Shown: piece after piece, positions 1 through 7,452 of the stretch | How the letters are laid out: each line of letters begins with the position of its first letter | How positions within the stretch are numbered: the first letter of the stretch is position 1 | Source: Parvibaculum sp046297875 | GTDB lineage: Bacteria > Pseudomonadota > Alphaproteobacteria > Parvibaculales > Parvibaculaceae | DNA length: 64,000 nucleotides | Assembly (NCBI RefSeq): GCF_046297875.1 | Contig: NZ_JBKBHD010000001.1 | Span: forward strand, 1-64,000 | Direction: 5' to 3' | Made by a program: the position numbers and the translations under genes | Notes under the pieces: generated by a model | What the model saw: only the letters and a program-made list of their open reading frames with translations | Databases searched by the model: none | Told to the model about the DNA's origin: nothing

Positions 1-256
1 CGCCGATAAGCGCGATGCGGCCAGCACGGCGGGCCATGACTTCGGCCTGCACCCATTCGGCGCCGGCGCGGGTTTTCCCCGCGCCGCGGCCGCCAAGCAC
101 GAGCCATGTGGTCCACTCGCCTTCGGGCGCCAACTGATCGTCGCGCGCCCAGAAGCGCCAGTCATGCGCGAGAAGCGCCACCTCCCTCGGCGTCAGCGAG
201 ACGAGAAAGCTCTGTCTCAGCCATGACGGCAGCGAGGCGAGAGATGCGGCCTGCAA
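1..256 (-). CDS. Terminase large subunit (GTA/phage packaging ATPase), N-terminal part only
   Basis: This is the packaging motor ATPase that drives DNA into phage-like heads; only the first ~85 residues lie in the window, and the rest runs off the left edge. The visible part reads LTPREVALLAHDW, FWARDDQLAPEGEW and then a Walker A loop GGRGAGKTRAGAEW, the arrangement of GTA-type (RcGTA g2-like) large terminases. No ATG fits; a TTG at 256 is the most likely start and overlaps the preceding small gene by 95 bases, which is common for terminase pairs. The family call is firm, the start is not. It could equally belong to a prophage, but no other phage genes are visible. Confidence 0.8.
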   Translation of the reverse strand, partial: MQAASLASLPSWLRQSFLVSLTPREVALLAHDWRFWARDDQLAPEGEWTTWLVLGGRGAGKTRAGAEWVQAEVMARRAGRIALIG

Positions 257-557
257 GCGAGGCGCGCAGAGCCTCGTCTTCGGCCCTGCTTCGTTCTCTG
301 TCCGTTGTATGTTCATCTATTTTTGCACGCCTTGCCGCCTGTTCTATTTCATGAAGCTGGTCGATGGAGCGGGCCAGCGTTGCTATGCGTCTTGCCTGTT
401 TTTCACCTTCGGATTCGTCGCGCGCCATCATGCGCTGCTGCTCAAGATCCGCGATTTCGCGGGCGATCACGGTTCGCAGCCGCGCGGCAAGCGCGCCTGC
501 CTCTTCCTGCTCTGCGGACATGGAGGTGCCCTTCGCCGGTTTTTCTGCCGTCGTCAT
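162..557 (-). CDS. Small coiled-coil protein upstream of terminase (candidate small terminase / GTA g1-like)
   Basis: A 131-residue charged protein, mostly predicted helix, with a long stretch rich in Glu, Arg and Ala (about residues 25-110) that looks like a coiled coil. It sits immediately upstream of, and overlaps, the large terminase gene. In gene-transfer-agent clusters the first gene (g1) is a short helical protein acting as small terminase, so position and shape suggest that role. I do not recognise a signature motif. The start is ATG at 557; a second ATG at 521 is an alternative, and neither has a strong Shine-Dalgarno. Function is inferred from context only. Confidence 0.55.
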   Translation of the reverse strand: MTTAEKPAKGTSMSAEQEEAGALAARLRTVIAREIADLEQQRMMARDESEGEKQARRIATLARSIDQLHEIEQAARRAKIDEHTTDRERSRAEDEALRASLAGRISRLAAVMAETELSRLADAEGGGASRA

Positions 558-731
558 TTCGATCCACACAATTCTGGAGATAAACAGAAGGTGGGAATTG
601 AGCGTGACGCTGACAAGGGGGGATATCTCGCCGCGTGCAGATTTTTTGTGTCGCTCGCGAAAAACGGCGGACTTGCGCGGGCCCGCACAAACAGGGAAGC
701 TTCCGGCCACAGAAATTGGCAGGCAGGCGAC

Positions 732-1205
732 ATGCGGCAACCGAAATATTACTGGGAGGATTTCCGCCCCGGCGAAGTGGCGGAATTCGGCGGGAAGACC
801 GTCAGCAAGGAAGAGATTATCGAGTTCGCGAGCGAGTTCGACCCGCAGCCCTTTCATCTGGATGAAGAGGCGGGGCGGCAATCCATTCTCGGCGGGCTTT
901 GCGCGAGCGGCTGGCACTCATGCGCGATGATGATGCGGATGATGTGCGATGCCTATGTGCTGGAGAGCGCCTCGATGGGCGCGCCGGGCGTGGACGAGGT
1001 GCGGTGGAAGAAGCCGGTCTATGCGGGGGATACGATCAGGCTCAGGCGCACCTGCCTCGAACGGCGGGCATCGAAAAGCCGGCCGGAAATGGGGCTGACG
1101 CGGTTCCGCCTCGAACTCGTGAACCAGAAGGGCGAAGTGGCGCTCTCCTCCGAGGGCTGGGCGATGTATGGGCGGCGGCACCCCGGCGCGCCGGTGGAGG
1201 CGTAA
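732..1205 (+). CDS. MaoC-family (R)-hydratase/dehydratase, first of a tandem pair
   Basis: A 157-residue single-hotdog protein of the MaoC dehydratase family, which hydrates or dehydrates enoyl/3-hydroxyacyl-CoA-type substrates. Visible hallmarks are an early DFRPGE segment, the FDPQPFHLDEE hydratase motif (Asp near residue 37, His near 42) and the GGLCASGWH segment that forms the hotdog helix. ATG at 732 follows AGGCAGGCGAC; upstream in-frame codons lack homology. The next gene encodes a paralogue five bases downstream, so the two are co-transcribed and may form a heterodimer as some MaoC pairs do. The specific acyl substrate cannot be read from the sequence. Confidence 0.85.
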   Translation: MRQPKYYWEDFRPGEVAEFGGKTVSKEEIIEFASEFDPQPFHLDEEAGRQSILGGLCASGWHSCAMMMRMMCDAYVLESASMGAPGVDEVRWKKPVYAGDTIRLRRTCLERRASKSRPEMGLTRFRLELVNQKGEVALSSEGWAMYGRRHPGAPVEA

Positions 1206-1209
1206 GGTC

Positions 1210-1695
1210 ATGCCCTGGTTCGAGGACACCAAGATCGGCAGCAGGCTGGAGCTTGGCAGCCATGTATTCACGGCGGAGGAGATCATCGGTTTTGCGCGGA
1301 AATACGATCCGCAATATTTCCATGTGGATGAGGAAGCGGCGAAGGCGGGGCCCTTCGGCGGGCTCACCGCCAGCGGCTGGCACACATCGGCGACATGGAT
1401 GAAGCTGATGATCCGCGCGAGGCAAGGCGCGAAGGAGCCGCCGGATGCTGATGGGCGCGTGCCGCCCGCGGGCGGGCCCTCGCCCGGCTTTCTCGAGATG
1501 AAATGGCCGAACCCCGTTCGCCCCGGCGATACGATCACCTATGCTTCGGAAGTCGTGGACAAGATCGACATGAAAACGAGACCCGAATGGGGCATCGTCA
1601 GAAGCCTCAATACGGGCGTGAACCAGCGGGGCGAGCCCGTGCTCAGTTTCATCGGACAAGGGCTCGTGCAGAGGCGCACACCGCGAGGAAAATAA
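1210..1695 (+). CDS. MaoC-family dehydratase, second of a tandem pair
   Basis: A 161-residue MaoC hotdog protein paralogous to the preceding gene: it repeats the YDPQYFHVDEEAA motif and the FGGLTASGWHTSATWMKL helix. It carries a Pro/Gly-rich insertion around residues 75-95 that the first copy lacks, before the conserved WPNPVRPGDTI strand. The start ATG at 1210 is five bases after the stop of the first copy. It probably acts with that copy on an acyl-CoA or mesaconyl-type substrate. The following dienelactone hydrolase gene lies 15 bases downstream on the same strand, so the three likely form one operon. Confidence 0.85.
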   Translation: MPWFEDTKIGSRLELGSHVFTAEEIIGFARKYDPQYFHVDEEAAKAGPFGGLTASGWHTSATWMKLMIRARQGAKEPPDADGRVPPAGGPSPGFLEMKWPNPVRPGDTITYASEVVDKIDMKTRPEWGIVRSLNTGVNQRGEPVLSFIGQGLVQRRTPRGK

Positions 1696-1710
1696 AAGGG
1701 AGGAGAGGAC

Positions 1711-2388
1711 ATGGCACATAAAGGCAAGATGGTGACGCTGACGAGCGGCGATGGCGCGGATATCCTCTGCTATCACGTGAAGGCGGAGGGCGCGCGCAAG
1801 GGCGGGCTCGTGCTCATCATGGAAATTTTCGGCGTGACCGCGCATATCAAGGATCTCTGCGACGGCTATGCGCAACGCGGCTATGACGTGCTGTCGCCGC
1901 AGCTCTACGACCGGCAGGTGACGGATTTTCAGGCGACATACAGCCAGGAAGACATCCAGCGCTCGCTTGAGCTGCGCGCGGCGAACACATACGAGAACAC
2001 GGTGCTCGATGCGCAGATGTGCATCGACCGGTTGCGCGCCGACGGCAACGAAAAGGTGTTCATCACCGGCTATTGCTATGGCGGCTCGGTGAGCTGGGTG
2101 GCGGCGTGCCGCGCGACGGGGCTCGATGCGGCATCGTGCTATTATGGCGGGGCGATCAAGCAGTTCATCGGCGAGAGCCCGAAATGTCCGACCATCTGCC
2201 ATTTCGGCGAGAAGGATCACGGCATTCCGATGGAGGATGTGCGCGCAATCGAGGCGGCGCATCCGGACGTGAAGGTCTATGTCTATGATGCCGACCACGG
2301 CTTCAATTCCGACCGGCGCAACAATTACGACAAGGCGGCGGCGGAACTGGCGCTGAAGCGGACGCTTGCGCTGTTCGACGGGGTGTGA
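1711..2388 (+). CDS. Dienelactone hydrolase family protein (carboxymethylenebutenolidase-like)
   Basis: A 225-residue alpha/beta hydrolase of the dienelactone hydrolase family, enzymes that open lactone or thioester-like bonds in aromatic-acid breakdown and related routes. The family triad is present: nucleophile Cys122 in GYCYGGS, Asp169 in FGEKDHGIP and His196 in DADHGFNSD. The N-terminal strand EIFGV with its conserved Glu is also seen. A strong ribosome site, GGGAGGAGAGGAC, precedes the ATG. It is full length with no signal peptide, so cytoplasmic. The true substrate is unknown; many members act on molecules other than dienelactone. Confidence 0.85.
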   Translation: MAHKGKMVTLTSGDGADILCYHVKAEGARKGGLVLIMEIFGVTAHIKDLCDGYAQRGYDVLSPQLYDRQVTDFQATYSQEDIQRSLELRAANTYENTVLDAQMCIDRLRADGNEKVFITGYCYGGSVSWVAACRATGLDAASCYYGGAIKQFIGESPKCPTICHFGEKDHGIPMEDVRAIEAAHPDVKVYVYDADHGFNSDRRNNYDKAAAELALKRTLALFDGV

Positions 2389-2418
2389 GGGGGAGCCTTC
2401 ATATCTATCTTCCGCCGC

Positions 2419-2480
2419 GCCCCCTCACCCTTCCGCGGGCTTACGCCCGCTCCTTCCCTCTCCCCGCTGGGGAGAGGGAT
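2419..2480 (+). repeat. Intergenic palindromic repeat (CCCCTCACCC/GGGGAGAGG type)
   Basis: The gap before the glutathione peroxidase holds CCCCCTCACCCTTCC, a small GGGC-ttac-GCCC palindrome and CTCCCCGCTGGGGAGAGG. The same word pattern recurs at 3001-3150, so this is one copy of a dispersed intergenic repeat and not part of either gene. Confidence 0.6.
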
Positions 2481-2504
2481 CATTCGGATGAACAGGACAT
2501 CGCC

Positions 2505-2999
2505 ATGAGCGACGCCGGGAAGACGATCCATGATTTTGAGCTGAAGACGCTCCGGGGTGAGCCGCTGCCGCTTGCCGAGCACAAGGGGAAGGCGGTGCTT
2601 GTCGTCAACACGGCGTCGAAATGCGGGTTCACGCCGCAATACAAGGAGCTGGAGGCGATCTGGCAGAAATACCGCGATGAGGGGCTGCTCGTTATCGGCG
2701 TGCCGTCCAACGATTTCGCGGGCCAGGAGCCGGGGAACGCGGAGGAGATCGAGCAGTTCTGCGAGATCAATTTCGGCGTCGATTTTCCGCTCACCGAAAA
2801 GGTGCATGTGACGGGCGCGGACGCGCATCCACTGTTCAAGTGGCTGGGCGCCCAGGGCGGCATTCTCTCGAAGCCCCGCTGGAACTTCTACAAATATGTG
2901 ATCGGGCGGGACGGGAAGCTTGTCGACTGGTTTGCGAGCACGACGGCGCCGGGCTCGGCGAAGGTCGAGAAGGCTATAAAGAAGGCGCTGGGGAAGTAG
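2505..2999 (+). CDS. Glutathione peroxidase family thiol peroxidase
   Basis: A 164-residue cytoplasmic peroxidase with thioredoxin fold that reduces hydrogen peroxide and organic hydroperoxides. The peroxidatic residue is Cys40 in NTASKCGFTPQY, so it is a Cys-type and not a selenocysteine enzyme. The conserved SNDFAGQEPG loop follows, then a second Cys in IEQFCEINFGV that could be the resolving cysteine in thioredoxin-dependent members, and the KPRWNFYKY segment. Length matches the bacterial BtuE/GPx family. The start is ATG at 2505; the open frame continues upstream through a repeat that is non-coding. Confidence 0.9.
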   Translation: MSDAGKTIHDFELKTLRGEPLPLAEHKGKAVLVVNTASKCGFTPQYKELEAIWQKYRDEGLLVIGVPSNDFAGQEPGNAEEIEQFCEINFGVDFPLTEKVHVTGADAHPLFKWLGAQGGILSKPRWNFYKYVIGRDGKLVDWFASTTAPGSAKVEKAIKKALGK

Positions 3000-3000
3000 G

Positions 3001-3150
3001 AGCCCCCTCACCCTTCCCACTACCGCTGCGCGGTAGCGGGCGCCTTCCCTCTCCCCCTAAAGGGGGCGAGGGAGAGAAAGGACGCACTTAATCCCTCTCC
3101 CCTCCGGCGAGAGGGAGGGGGCCGTCGTCAGACGGCGGAGGGGTGAGGGG
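3001..3150 (+). repeat. Intergenic palindromic repeat cluster
   Basis: Between the convergent peroxidase and aldolase genes lies an array of inverted GC words: CCCCCTCACCC near the left end mirrored by GGGGTGAGGGG at the right end, CTACCGC-tgc-GCGGTAG inside, and CCCTCTCCCC mirrored by GAGAGGGAGG. It may serve as a bidirectional terminator. The outer words match the repeat at 2419-2480. Confidence 0.6.
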
Positions 3151-3798
3151 CTACGGCCTCCGCCCGTAAGTCCTGAACTTCTCGACATTCAGCGCCATCT
3201 CTTCATCGGAAAGAAGATCCGGCTCACCGAGCTGGAGGGCGTGGAAATATTGGGTGGCTAGGGTTTCGACTTCATGGGCGAGGTGGAGGGCGGCTTCGAC
3301 GGTCGGCCCGAAGGCGATCTGGCCGTGATGGGCGAGGAGTGAGGCGCGTCGGCCCTGAAGCGCGGCGACGGCATTTTGCGCGAGCTCCGCTGTGCCGAAG
3401 GTGGCGTAGTCCGCGACGCGGATGTTTCGTCCGCCGGCCACCGCCACCATGTAGTGGAAGGGCGGGATTTCGCGTTTCATGACGGCGAGCACGGTCGCGA
3501 AACCGGAATGGGCGTGGACGATGCCGCCCGCTTCCGGGAAAGCTTCGTAGATCGCCGCATGCATCTGCCATTCGGAAGATGGCGCGTGGGGGCCGGCGAG
3601 CACCTCTCCGTCCATCGCGATTTCGGAAATATCGTCCGGGGAAAGCTCCGTATAGGGAATGCCGGATGGTGTGATGAGGATGGTATCGCCATGGCGCGCG
3701 GAGACATTGCCGGACATTTGCGGCGAGAGGCCCGTCGCCGCGAGGTCGCGCGCGGCGGCGATGACGCGACTGCGAAGCGAGCTAGGCTTGTCCGCCAT
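3151..3798 (-). CDS. Class II aldolase, probable methylthioribulose-1-phosphate aldolase (Ald2-like)
   Basis: A 215-residue class II aldolase/adducin-fold enzyme with all metal-site residues: Glu76 in SSEW, His95 and His97 in VHAHSG, and His158 in LAHHG. The family includes L-fuculose-phosphate aldolase and the MtnB dehydratase. Its reading frame overlaps the end of mtnA by 17 bases and it follows mtnP and apt on the same strand. In the DHAP shunt known from Rhodospirillum rubrum and some E. coli, an aldolase in this position splits 5-methylthioribulose-1-phosphate into dihydroxyacetone phosphate and 2-methylthioacetaldehyde. That role is inferred from context; MtnB-like dehydration is the alternative. 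ATG at 3798 chosen. Confidence 0.8.
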   Translation of the reverse strand: MADKPSSLRSRVIAAARDLAATGLSPQMSGNVSARHGDTILITPSGIPYTELSPDDISEIAMDGEVLAGPHAPSSEWQMHAAIYEAFPEAGGIVHAHSGFATVLAVMKREIPPFHYMVAVAGGRNIRVADYATFGTAELAQNAVAALQGRRASLLAHHGQIAFGPTVEAALHLAHEVETLATQYFHALQLGEPDLLSDEEMALNVEKFRTYGRRP

Positions 3799-4888
3799 TG
3801 CGGCGCTCGGGGTAAAGCGTGAGGAGGCCTTCGCGGCTGGCGGCGCAGACGCCGCGCTCGGTGATGAGGCCGGTGACATATCGCGCGGGGGTGACGTCGA
3901 AGCCGTAATTCGCCGCCGGGCTGCCGGGCGCGGAGATTTCGACGGTGACGATCTCGCCCTTGTCCGTCCGCCCCGTCATATGCGTGACCTCGCGCGGGCT
4001 TCTCTGCTCGATCTCGATTTCGCGCACGCCGTCCGACAGGGTCCAGTCGACGGTGGTGTGCGGCAGCGCGACATAGAAGGGAACGCCGTTCTCATCCGCG
4101 GCGAGCGCCTTCAGATAGGTGCCGATCTTGTTGGCGACATCGCCTGTGGCGGTGGTGCGGTCGGTGCCGACGATGCACATATCGACAAGACCATGCTGCA
4201 TCAGATGGCCGCCTGCGTTATCGGGCAGGATGGTGTGGGCCACGCCGTGGCGGCCAAGCTCGAAGGCGGTGAGCGATGCGCCCTGATTGCGCGGGCGCGT
4301 CTCGTCGACCCAGACATGGACGGCAATACCCGCATCATGCGCCATGTAGATGGGCGCAAGCGCTGTGCCCCAATCGACGCAGGCGAGCCAGCCCGCATTG
4401 CAATGGGTGAGGATATTGACCGTGGCGCCCTTTTTTGCTTCCGACAGGCCGCGAATGATGCGCAACCCGTTCTCACCGATCTGGCGGCAGATCTCCACAT
4501 CCTCGTCGCAGAGGCGGGCGGCGGTCGCATAGGCGGCTTCGACGCGGGCCGCGCCGGAGAGGGGCTGAAGCGCCTCGCGCATCGCATCGAGCGAATATTT
4601 CAAATTCACCGCCGTGGGGCGCGTGGCGAGCAGCGTGTCGTAAGTGCTGGCGAGCGCATCGTCCGACGCATCAATGCGGAGCGCGAGACAGAGACCGTAA
4701 GCGGCGGTGGCGCCGATCAGGGGTGCACCGCGCACCAGCATGTCCTTGATGGCGCGGGCGGCATCATCCGGGGTTTCGAGGCGGACGACCGCAAATTCAT
4801 GCGGCAGGCGCGTCTGGTCGATGATCTCGACGGACCAGCCGTCATCGGCGAGCCAGATGGTGCGGTAGTGGATGCCGTCGATCTTCAT
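3782..4888 (-). CDS. mtnA: S-methyl-5-thioribose-1-phosphate isomerase
   Basis: A 368-residue isomerase related to eIF2B subunits that converts 5-methylthioribose-1-phosphate into methylthioribulose-1-phosphate. It shows the RGAPLIG phosphate-binding motif (residues 53-59), the catalytic Cys163 in LTHCNAGWLA and the catalytic Asp243 in GTDRTTATGDVANKIGTY. ATG at 4888 follows AAGGACGAGACC. It lies between apt upstream and the class II aldolase downstream, the latter translationally coupled through a 17-base overlap, so product and next enzyme are made together. Length and motifs are intact. Confidence 0.95.
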   Translation of the reverse strand: MKIDGIHYRTIWLADDGWSVEIIDQTRLPHEFAVVRLETPDDAARAIKDMLVRGAPLIGATAAYGLCLALRIDASDDALASTYDTLLATRPTAVNLKYSLDAMREALQPLSGAARVEAAYATAARLCDEDVEICRQIGENGLRIIRGLSEAKKGATVNILTHCNAGWLACVDWGTALAPIYMAHDAGIAVHVWVDETRPRNQGASLTAFELGRHGVAHTILPDNAGGHLMQHGLVDMCIVGTDRTTATGDVANKIGTYLKALAADENGVPFYVALPHTTVDWTLSDGVREIEIEQRSPREVTHMTGRTDKGEIVTVEISAPGSPAANYGFDVTPARYVTGLITERGVCAASREGLLTLYPERRNGGQA

Positions 4889-4912
4889 GGTCTCGTCCTT
4901 TCGGGGACGGGT

Positions 4913-5440
4913 TCAGTGGCCTTCAAAGGCGCAGAGCGAGAGCACTTCGATGTCGAGCGCCTCGAGACGCTGACGGCCGCCAAGCTCCGGCAGCTCGATC
5001 ACGAAGCTCGCCGCGGCGACGGAACCGCCTGCACGCGAAAAGAGCTTCACCGCGGCTTCCGCCGTTCCGCCCGTCGCAATCAGATCGTCGATCAGCAGGA
5101 TGCGGGCATTCGGCGCGACGGCATCGGCATGGATTTCAACCGTATCGGTGCCGTATTCGAGATCGTAGTCCTGGCCGATCGTCTTCCAGGGGAGCTTGCC
5201 CTTCTTGCGCACGGGAATGAAGCCGAGGCCAAGCTGATGCGCGACCGCGCCGCCGAGAATGAAGCCGCGCGCCTCGATGCCGGCCACCGCATCGAAGGTG
5301 CCCTTGCTGTGCAGCGCCACCAGCGCATCGACCGCGCCGCGAAAGCCCTCCGGGTCCGACAGCAGCGTGGTGATGTCGCGGAACTGGATGCCTGCTTTCG
5401 GGTAGTCCGGGATGGTGCGGATGAAGGTCTTGATGTTCAT
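4913..5440 (-). CDS. apt: Adenine phosphoribosyltransferase
   Basis: A 175-residue purine salvage enzyme that makes AMP from adenine and PRPP. The PRPP-binding motif LLIDDLIATGGTA is at about residues 119-131, preceded by the EARGFILG and VRKKGKLPW loops typical of Apt. Placement between mtnP and mtnA makes sense, because MtnP releases adenine from methylthioadenosine. The gap to mtnA is 24 bases. The ribosome site is weak (GGACAGCGACGAAA). Full length. Confidence 0.95.
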   Translation of the reverse strand: MNIKTFIRTIPDYPKAGIQFRDITTLLSDPEGFRGAVDALVALHSKGTFDAVAGIEARGFILGGAVAHQLGLGFIPVRKKGKLPWKTIGQDYDLEYGTDTVEIHADAVAPNARILLIDDLIATGGTAEAAVKLFSRAGGSVAAASFVIELPELGGRQRLEALDIEVLSLCAFEGH

Positions 5441-5476
5441 TTTCGTCGCTGTCCGTTTCCTGCGGTGCTGGCGGGT

Positions 5477-5541
5477 GACTCGCCTTCCGATTTCCTCGCT
5501 TACCCCTCCCCAAAATTCACTTCGCGAATTTTGGGGAGGGT
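5477..5541 (+). repeat. Dispersed palindromic repeat with conserved flank (copy 1)
   Basis: Between apt and mtnP. A flank reading GACTCGCCTTCCGATTTCC leads into CCTCCCCAAAATTC (5505-5518) and its inverted copy GAATTTTGGGGAGG (5526-5539) around a 7-base loop. The same flank and the same CCCCTCCCCAAAATT word recur at 12590-12673, so this is a mobile or dispersed element and not a local terminator only. Confidence 0.75.
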
Positions 5542-5637
5542 GGGAATTTTATCTTAGTCCTTCGATTGAGCTGCCAATCGGCTTTCGCCGGGATGACACT
5601 CTTTATTTCGAGATGCGCCGTGGCCAATCAAACCTCC

Positions 5638-6531
5638 TCACGCGCCGTGCAGCACGCGGCCGGCGACGGCGTCGAGTTTCTTCACGAGGTCGGGGTCGCG
5701 CTGCGCGGGCGCGGTGATGAGGGCGGTATCGAGGACGCGGTCATGGCCTTCGGGCGAGGGCGTGCGCTCGGGCCCGAAGCTCTCGGCGACGGAGCGGATC
5801 AGCGCGCGGGCATGGCCGGCATTTTCCTCAAGCACGCGCACGACATCGGACACTTCCACATGGGCGTGGTCCGGGTGCCAGCAATCGTAGTCCGTGACCA
5901 TCGCGACGGTCGCGTAGCAGATCTCGGCTTCGCGGGCGAGCTTCGCTTCCGGCATGTTGGTCATGCCGATGACGGAGCAGCCCCATGAACGGTAGAGATT
6001 GCTCTCGGCGAGCGTCGAGAATTGCGGGCCTTCCATGACGAGATAGGTGCCGCCGCGCCGGTGGCGGATATCGTACTTCCTGCAGGCGGCCTCGATATGG
6101 TTGCCGAGCCGGGCGCAGACGGGATGTGCCATCGAGACATGGGCGACGAAGCCTTCGCCGAAGAAGCTCTTTTCGCGCGCGAAGCTCCTGTCGATGAACT
6201 GGTCGACGATGACGAAGGTGCCGGGCGGCAGCTCTTCCTTGAGCGAGCCGACGGCGGAGACGGAAATGATGTCGGTGACGCCCGCGCGCTTCATCGCGTC
6301 GATATTGGCGCGGTAGTTGATGCTGGAGGGCGAATGGGGATGGCCGCGGCCGTGGCGCGGCAGGAAGACCATTTCCACCGCGCGGCCGTCGCCAAGCGGC
6401 AACTCGCCGAAGTGGAGCGCATCGGAGGGCTCGCCCCACGGGCTTGCCACATGCTCCCAGCGATCGTTGCGAAGGCCCGGAAACTCATAGACGCCGCTGC
6501 CGCCGATGACGCCGAGTACGGTTTTGGTCAC
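5638..6531 (-). CDS. mtnP: S-methyl-5'-thioadenosine phosphorylase
   Basis: A 297-residue purine nucleoside phosphorylase family 2 enzyme that splits 5'-methylthioadenosine with phosphate into adenine and methylthioribose-1-phosphate. Motifs seen are GVIGGSGVYEFPG at the N-terminus, the phosphate-binding PRHGRGHPHSPSSINYRAN, and the substrate loop MEGPQFSTLAES followed by IGMTNMPEAKLAREAEICYA. I start it at GTG 6531, directly after the strong ribosome site TGAGGAGACAAGC; the longer ATG reading adds 14 residues without homology. It heads the mtnP-apt-mtnA-aldolase series on this strand. Confidence 0.95.
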   Translation of the reverse strand: MTKTVLGVIGGSGVYEFPGLRNDRWEHVASPWGEPSDALHFGELPLGDGRAVEMVFLPRHGRGHPHSPSSINYRANIDAMKRAGVTDIISVSAVGSLKEELPPGTFVIVDQFIDRSFAREKSFFGEGFVAHVSMAHPVCARLGNHIEAACRKYDIRHRRGGTYLVMEGPQFSTLAESNLYRSWGCSVIGMTNMPEAKLAREAEICYATVAMVTDYDCWHPDHAHVEVSDVVRVLEENAGHARALIRSVAESFGPERTPSPEGHDRVLDTALITAPAQRDPDLVKKLDAVAGRVLHGA

Positions 6532-6593
6532 GCTTGTCTCCTCAGGAACTGCAATGCCGGTCCGGTATAACAAACCACGGCGACGGCGCCATG

Positions 6594-6620
6594 AAAAAGG
6601 GCTCCCGAAGGAGCCCTTTT
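6594..6620 (-). terminator. Rho-independent terminator of petABC
   Basis: A perfect 11-base stem AAAAGGGCTCC/GGAGCCCTTTT with a 4-base loop (TTCG on the minus strand). The U-rich arm lies at the 3' side for minus-strand transcripts. It sits 24 bases after the petC stop, and the UUCG loop makes the RNA hairpin very stable. Confidence 0.9.
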
Positions 6621-6643
6621 CCGCAAGTCATGCCGCGCGGCGA

Positions 6644-7438
6644 TCAGTGGGCGTCGGCCCAGACCTTGCGCATGGCGAAGTAGAGAACGCCGGTCAGCGC
6701 GATCAGATAGATCAGCACCTGGAAGCCCATGCGGTGGCGCTGCTCGAGCTTGGGCTCGGCGGTCCACATCATGAAGTGGGTGACGTCCGCCGCCATCTGC
6801 TCGACGGTGTTGGGCGTGCCGTCTTCATAGTCGACCAGACCGTCCGAGAGCGGGTTCGGCATGGCGATGAGGTGGCCGGGGAAGTACTTGTTGTAGGTGC
6901 CGGTCGTGACCTCGAAGCCTTCCGGCGCCTCTTCGTAGCCGACGAGCAGCGAGTAGACGTAATCCGGGCCGCCGAAACGCGCCTTGTTCATCAGCGACAG
7001 GTCCGGCGCATAGGCGCCGAGCGCGGCGGCAGAGGCTTCGCGGTTCGGGTAGGGCTTCGGGAAGCGGTCCTTGGGTTCGCCCGGACGCTCATACATTTCG
7101 CCTTCCGAGTTCGGACCGTCGATGACGGTGATCTCGGCGGCAAGCGCCTTGACCTGGCCTTCGGTGAACTCCGGCCCGCCCGGTTCCATCAGGTTGCGGA
7201 AGCGGACGAATTCCATCGCATGGCAGACGGCGCAGACTTCCTTGTAGACCTTGTAGCCGCGGCGCAGCGCATCGCGGTCGTAGGTGCCGAAGAGGCCTTC
7301 GAACGACCACTGCATGTCGATCGGCTTCTCGGCTGCAGCCGCGGCCTTTGCAGGCTCGGCGGAGAAGAGCGAGAGGCCGAGCGCAGCAACAGCGGCGAGC
7401 GATACGGCACGGAAGAAGGTGTTCATTGTCTTTTTCAC
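6644..7438 (-). CDS. petC: Cytochrome c1 of the bc1 complex
   Basis: A 264-residue membrane-anchored cytochrome of complex III that passes electrons from the Rieske centre to soluble cytochrome c. An N-terminal signal peptide (about residues 1-33, ending AKA) precedes the haem attachment site CAVCH (Cys69, Cys72, His73). The axial Met region LIAMPNPLSDG and a C-terminal membrane helix (VLIYLIALTGVLYF) are present. The start is GTG at 7438, or the ATG four codons later. It is the last gene of petABC and is followed by a strong terminator. Confidence 0.95.
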   Translation of the reverse strand: MKKTMNTFFRAVSLAAVAALGLSLFSAEPAKAAAAAEKPIDMQWSFEGLFGTYDRDALRRGYKVYKEVCAVCHAMEFVRFRNLMEPGGPEFTEGQVKALAAEITVIDGPNSEGEMYERPGEPKDRFPKPYPNREASAAALGAYAPDLSLMNKARFGGPDYVYSLLVGYEEAPEGFEVTTGTYNKYFPGHLIAMPNPLSDGLVDYEDGTPNTVEQMAADVTHFMMWTAEPKLEQRHRMGFQVLIYLIALTGVLYFAMRKVWADAH

Positions 7439-7452
7439 TTTCTTCTACCCCC

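Noticed and set aside
3659..5557. A 632-codon plus-strand open frame across aldolase, mtnA and apt
   Set aside because: It is antisense to three genes with clear catalytic motifs, shows no recognisable domain and has the Arg/Gly/Ala-rich bias of a GC-rich shadow frame.
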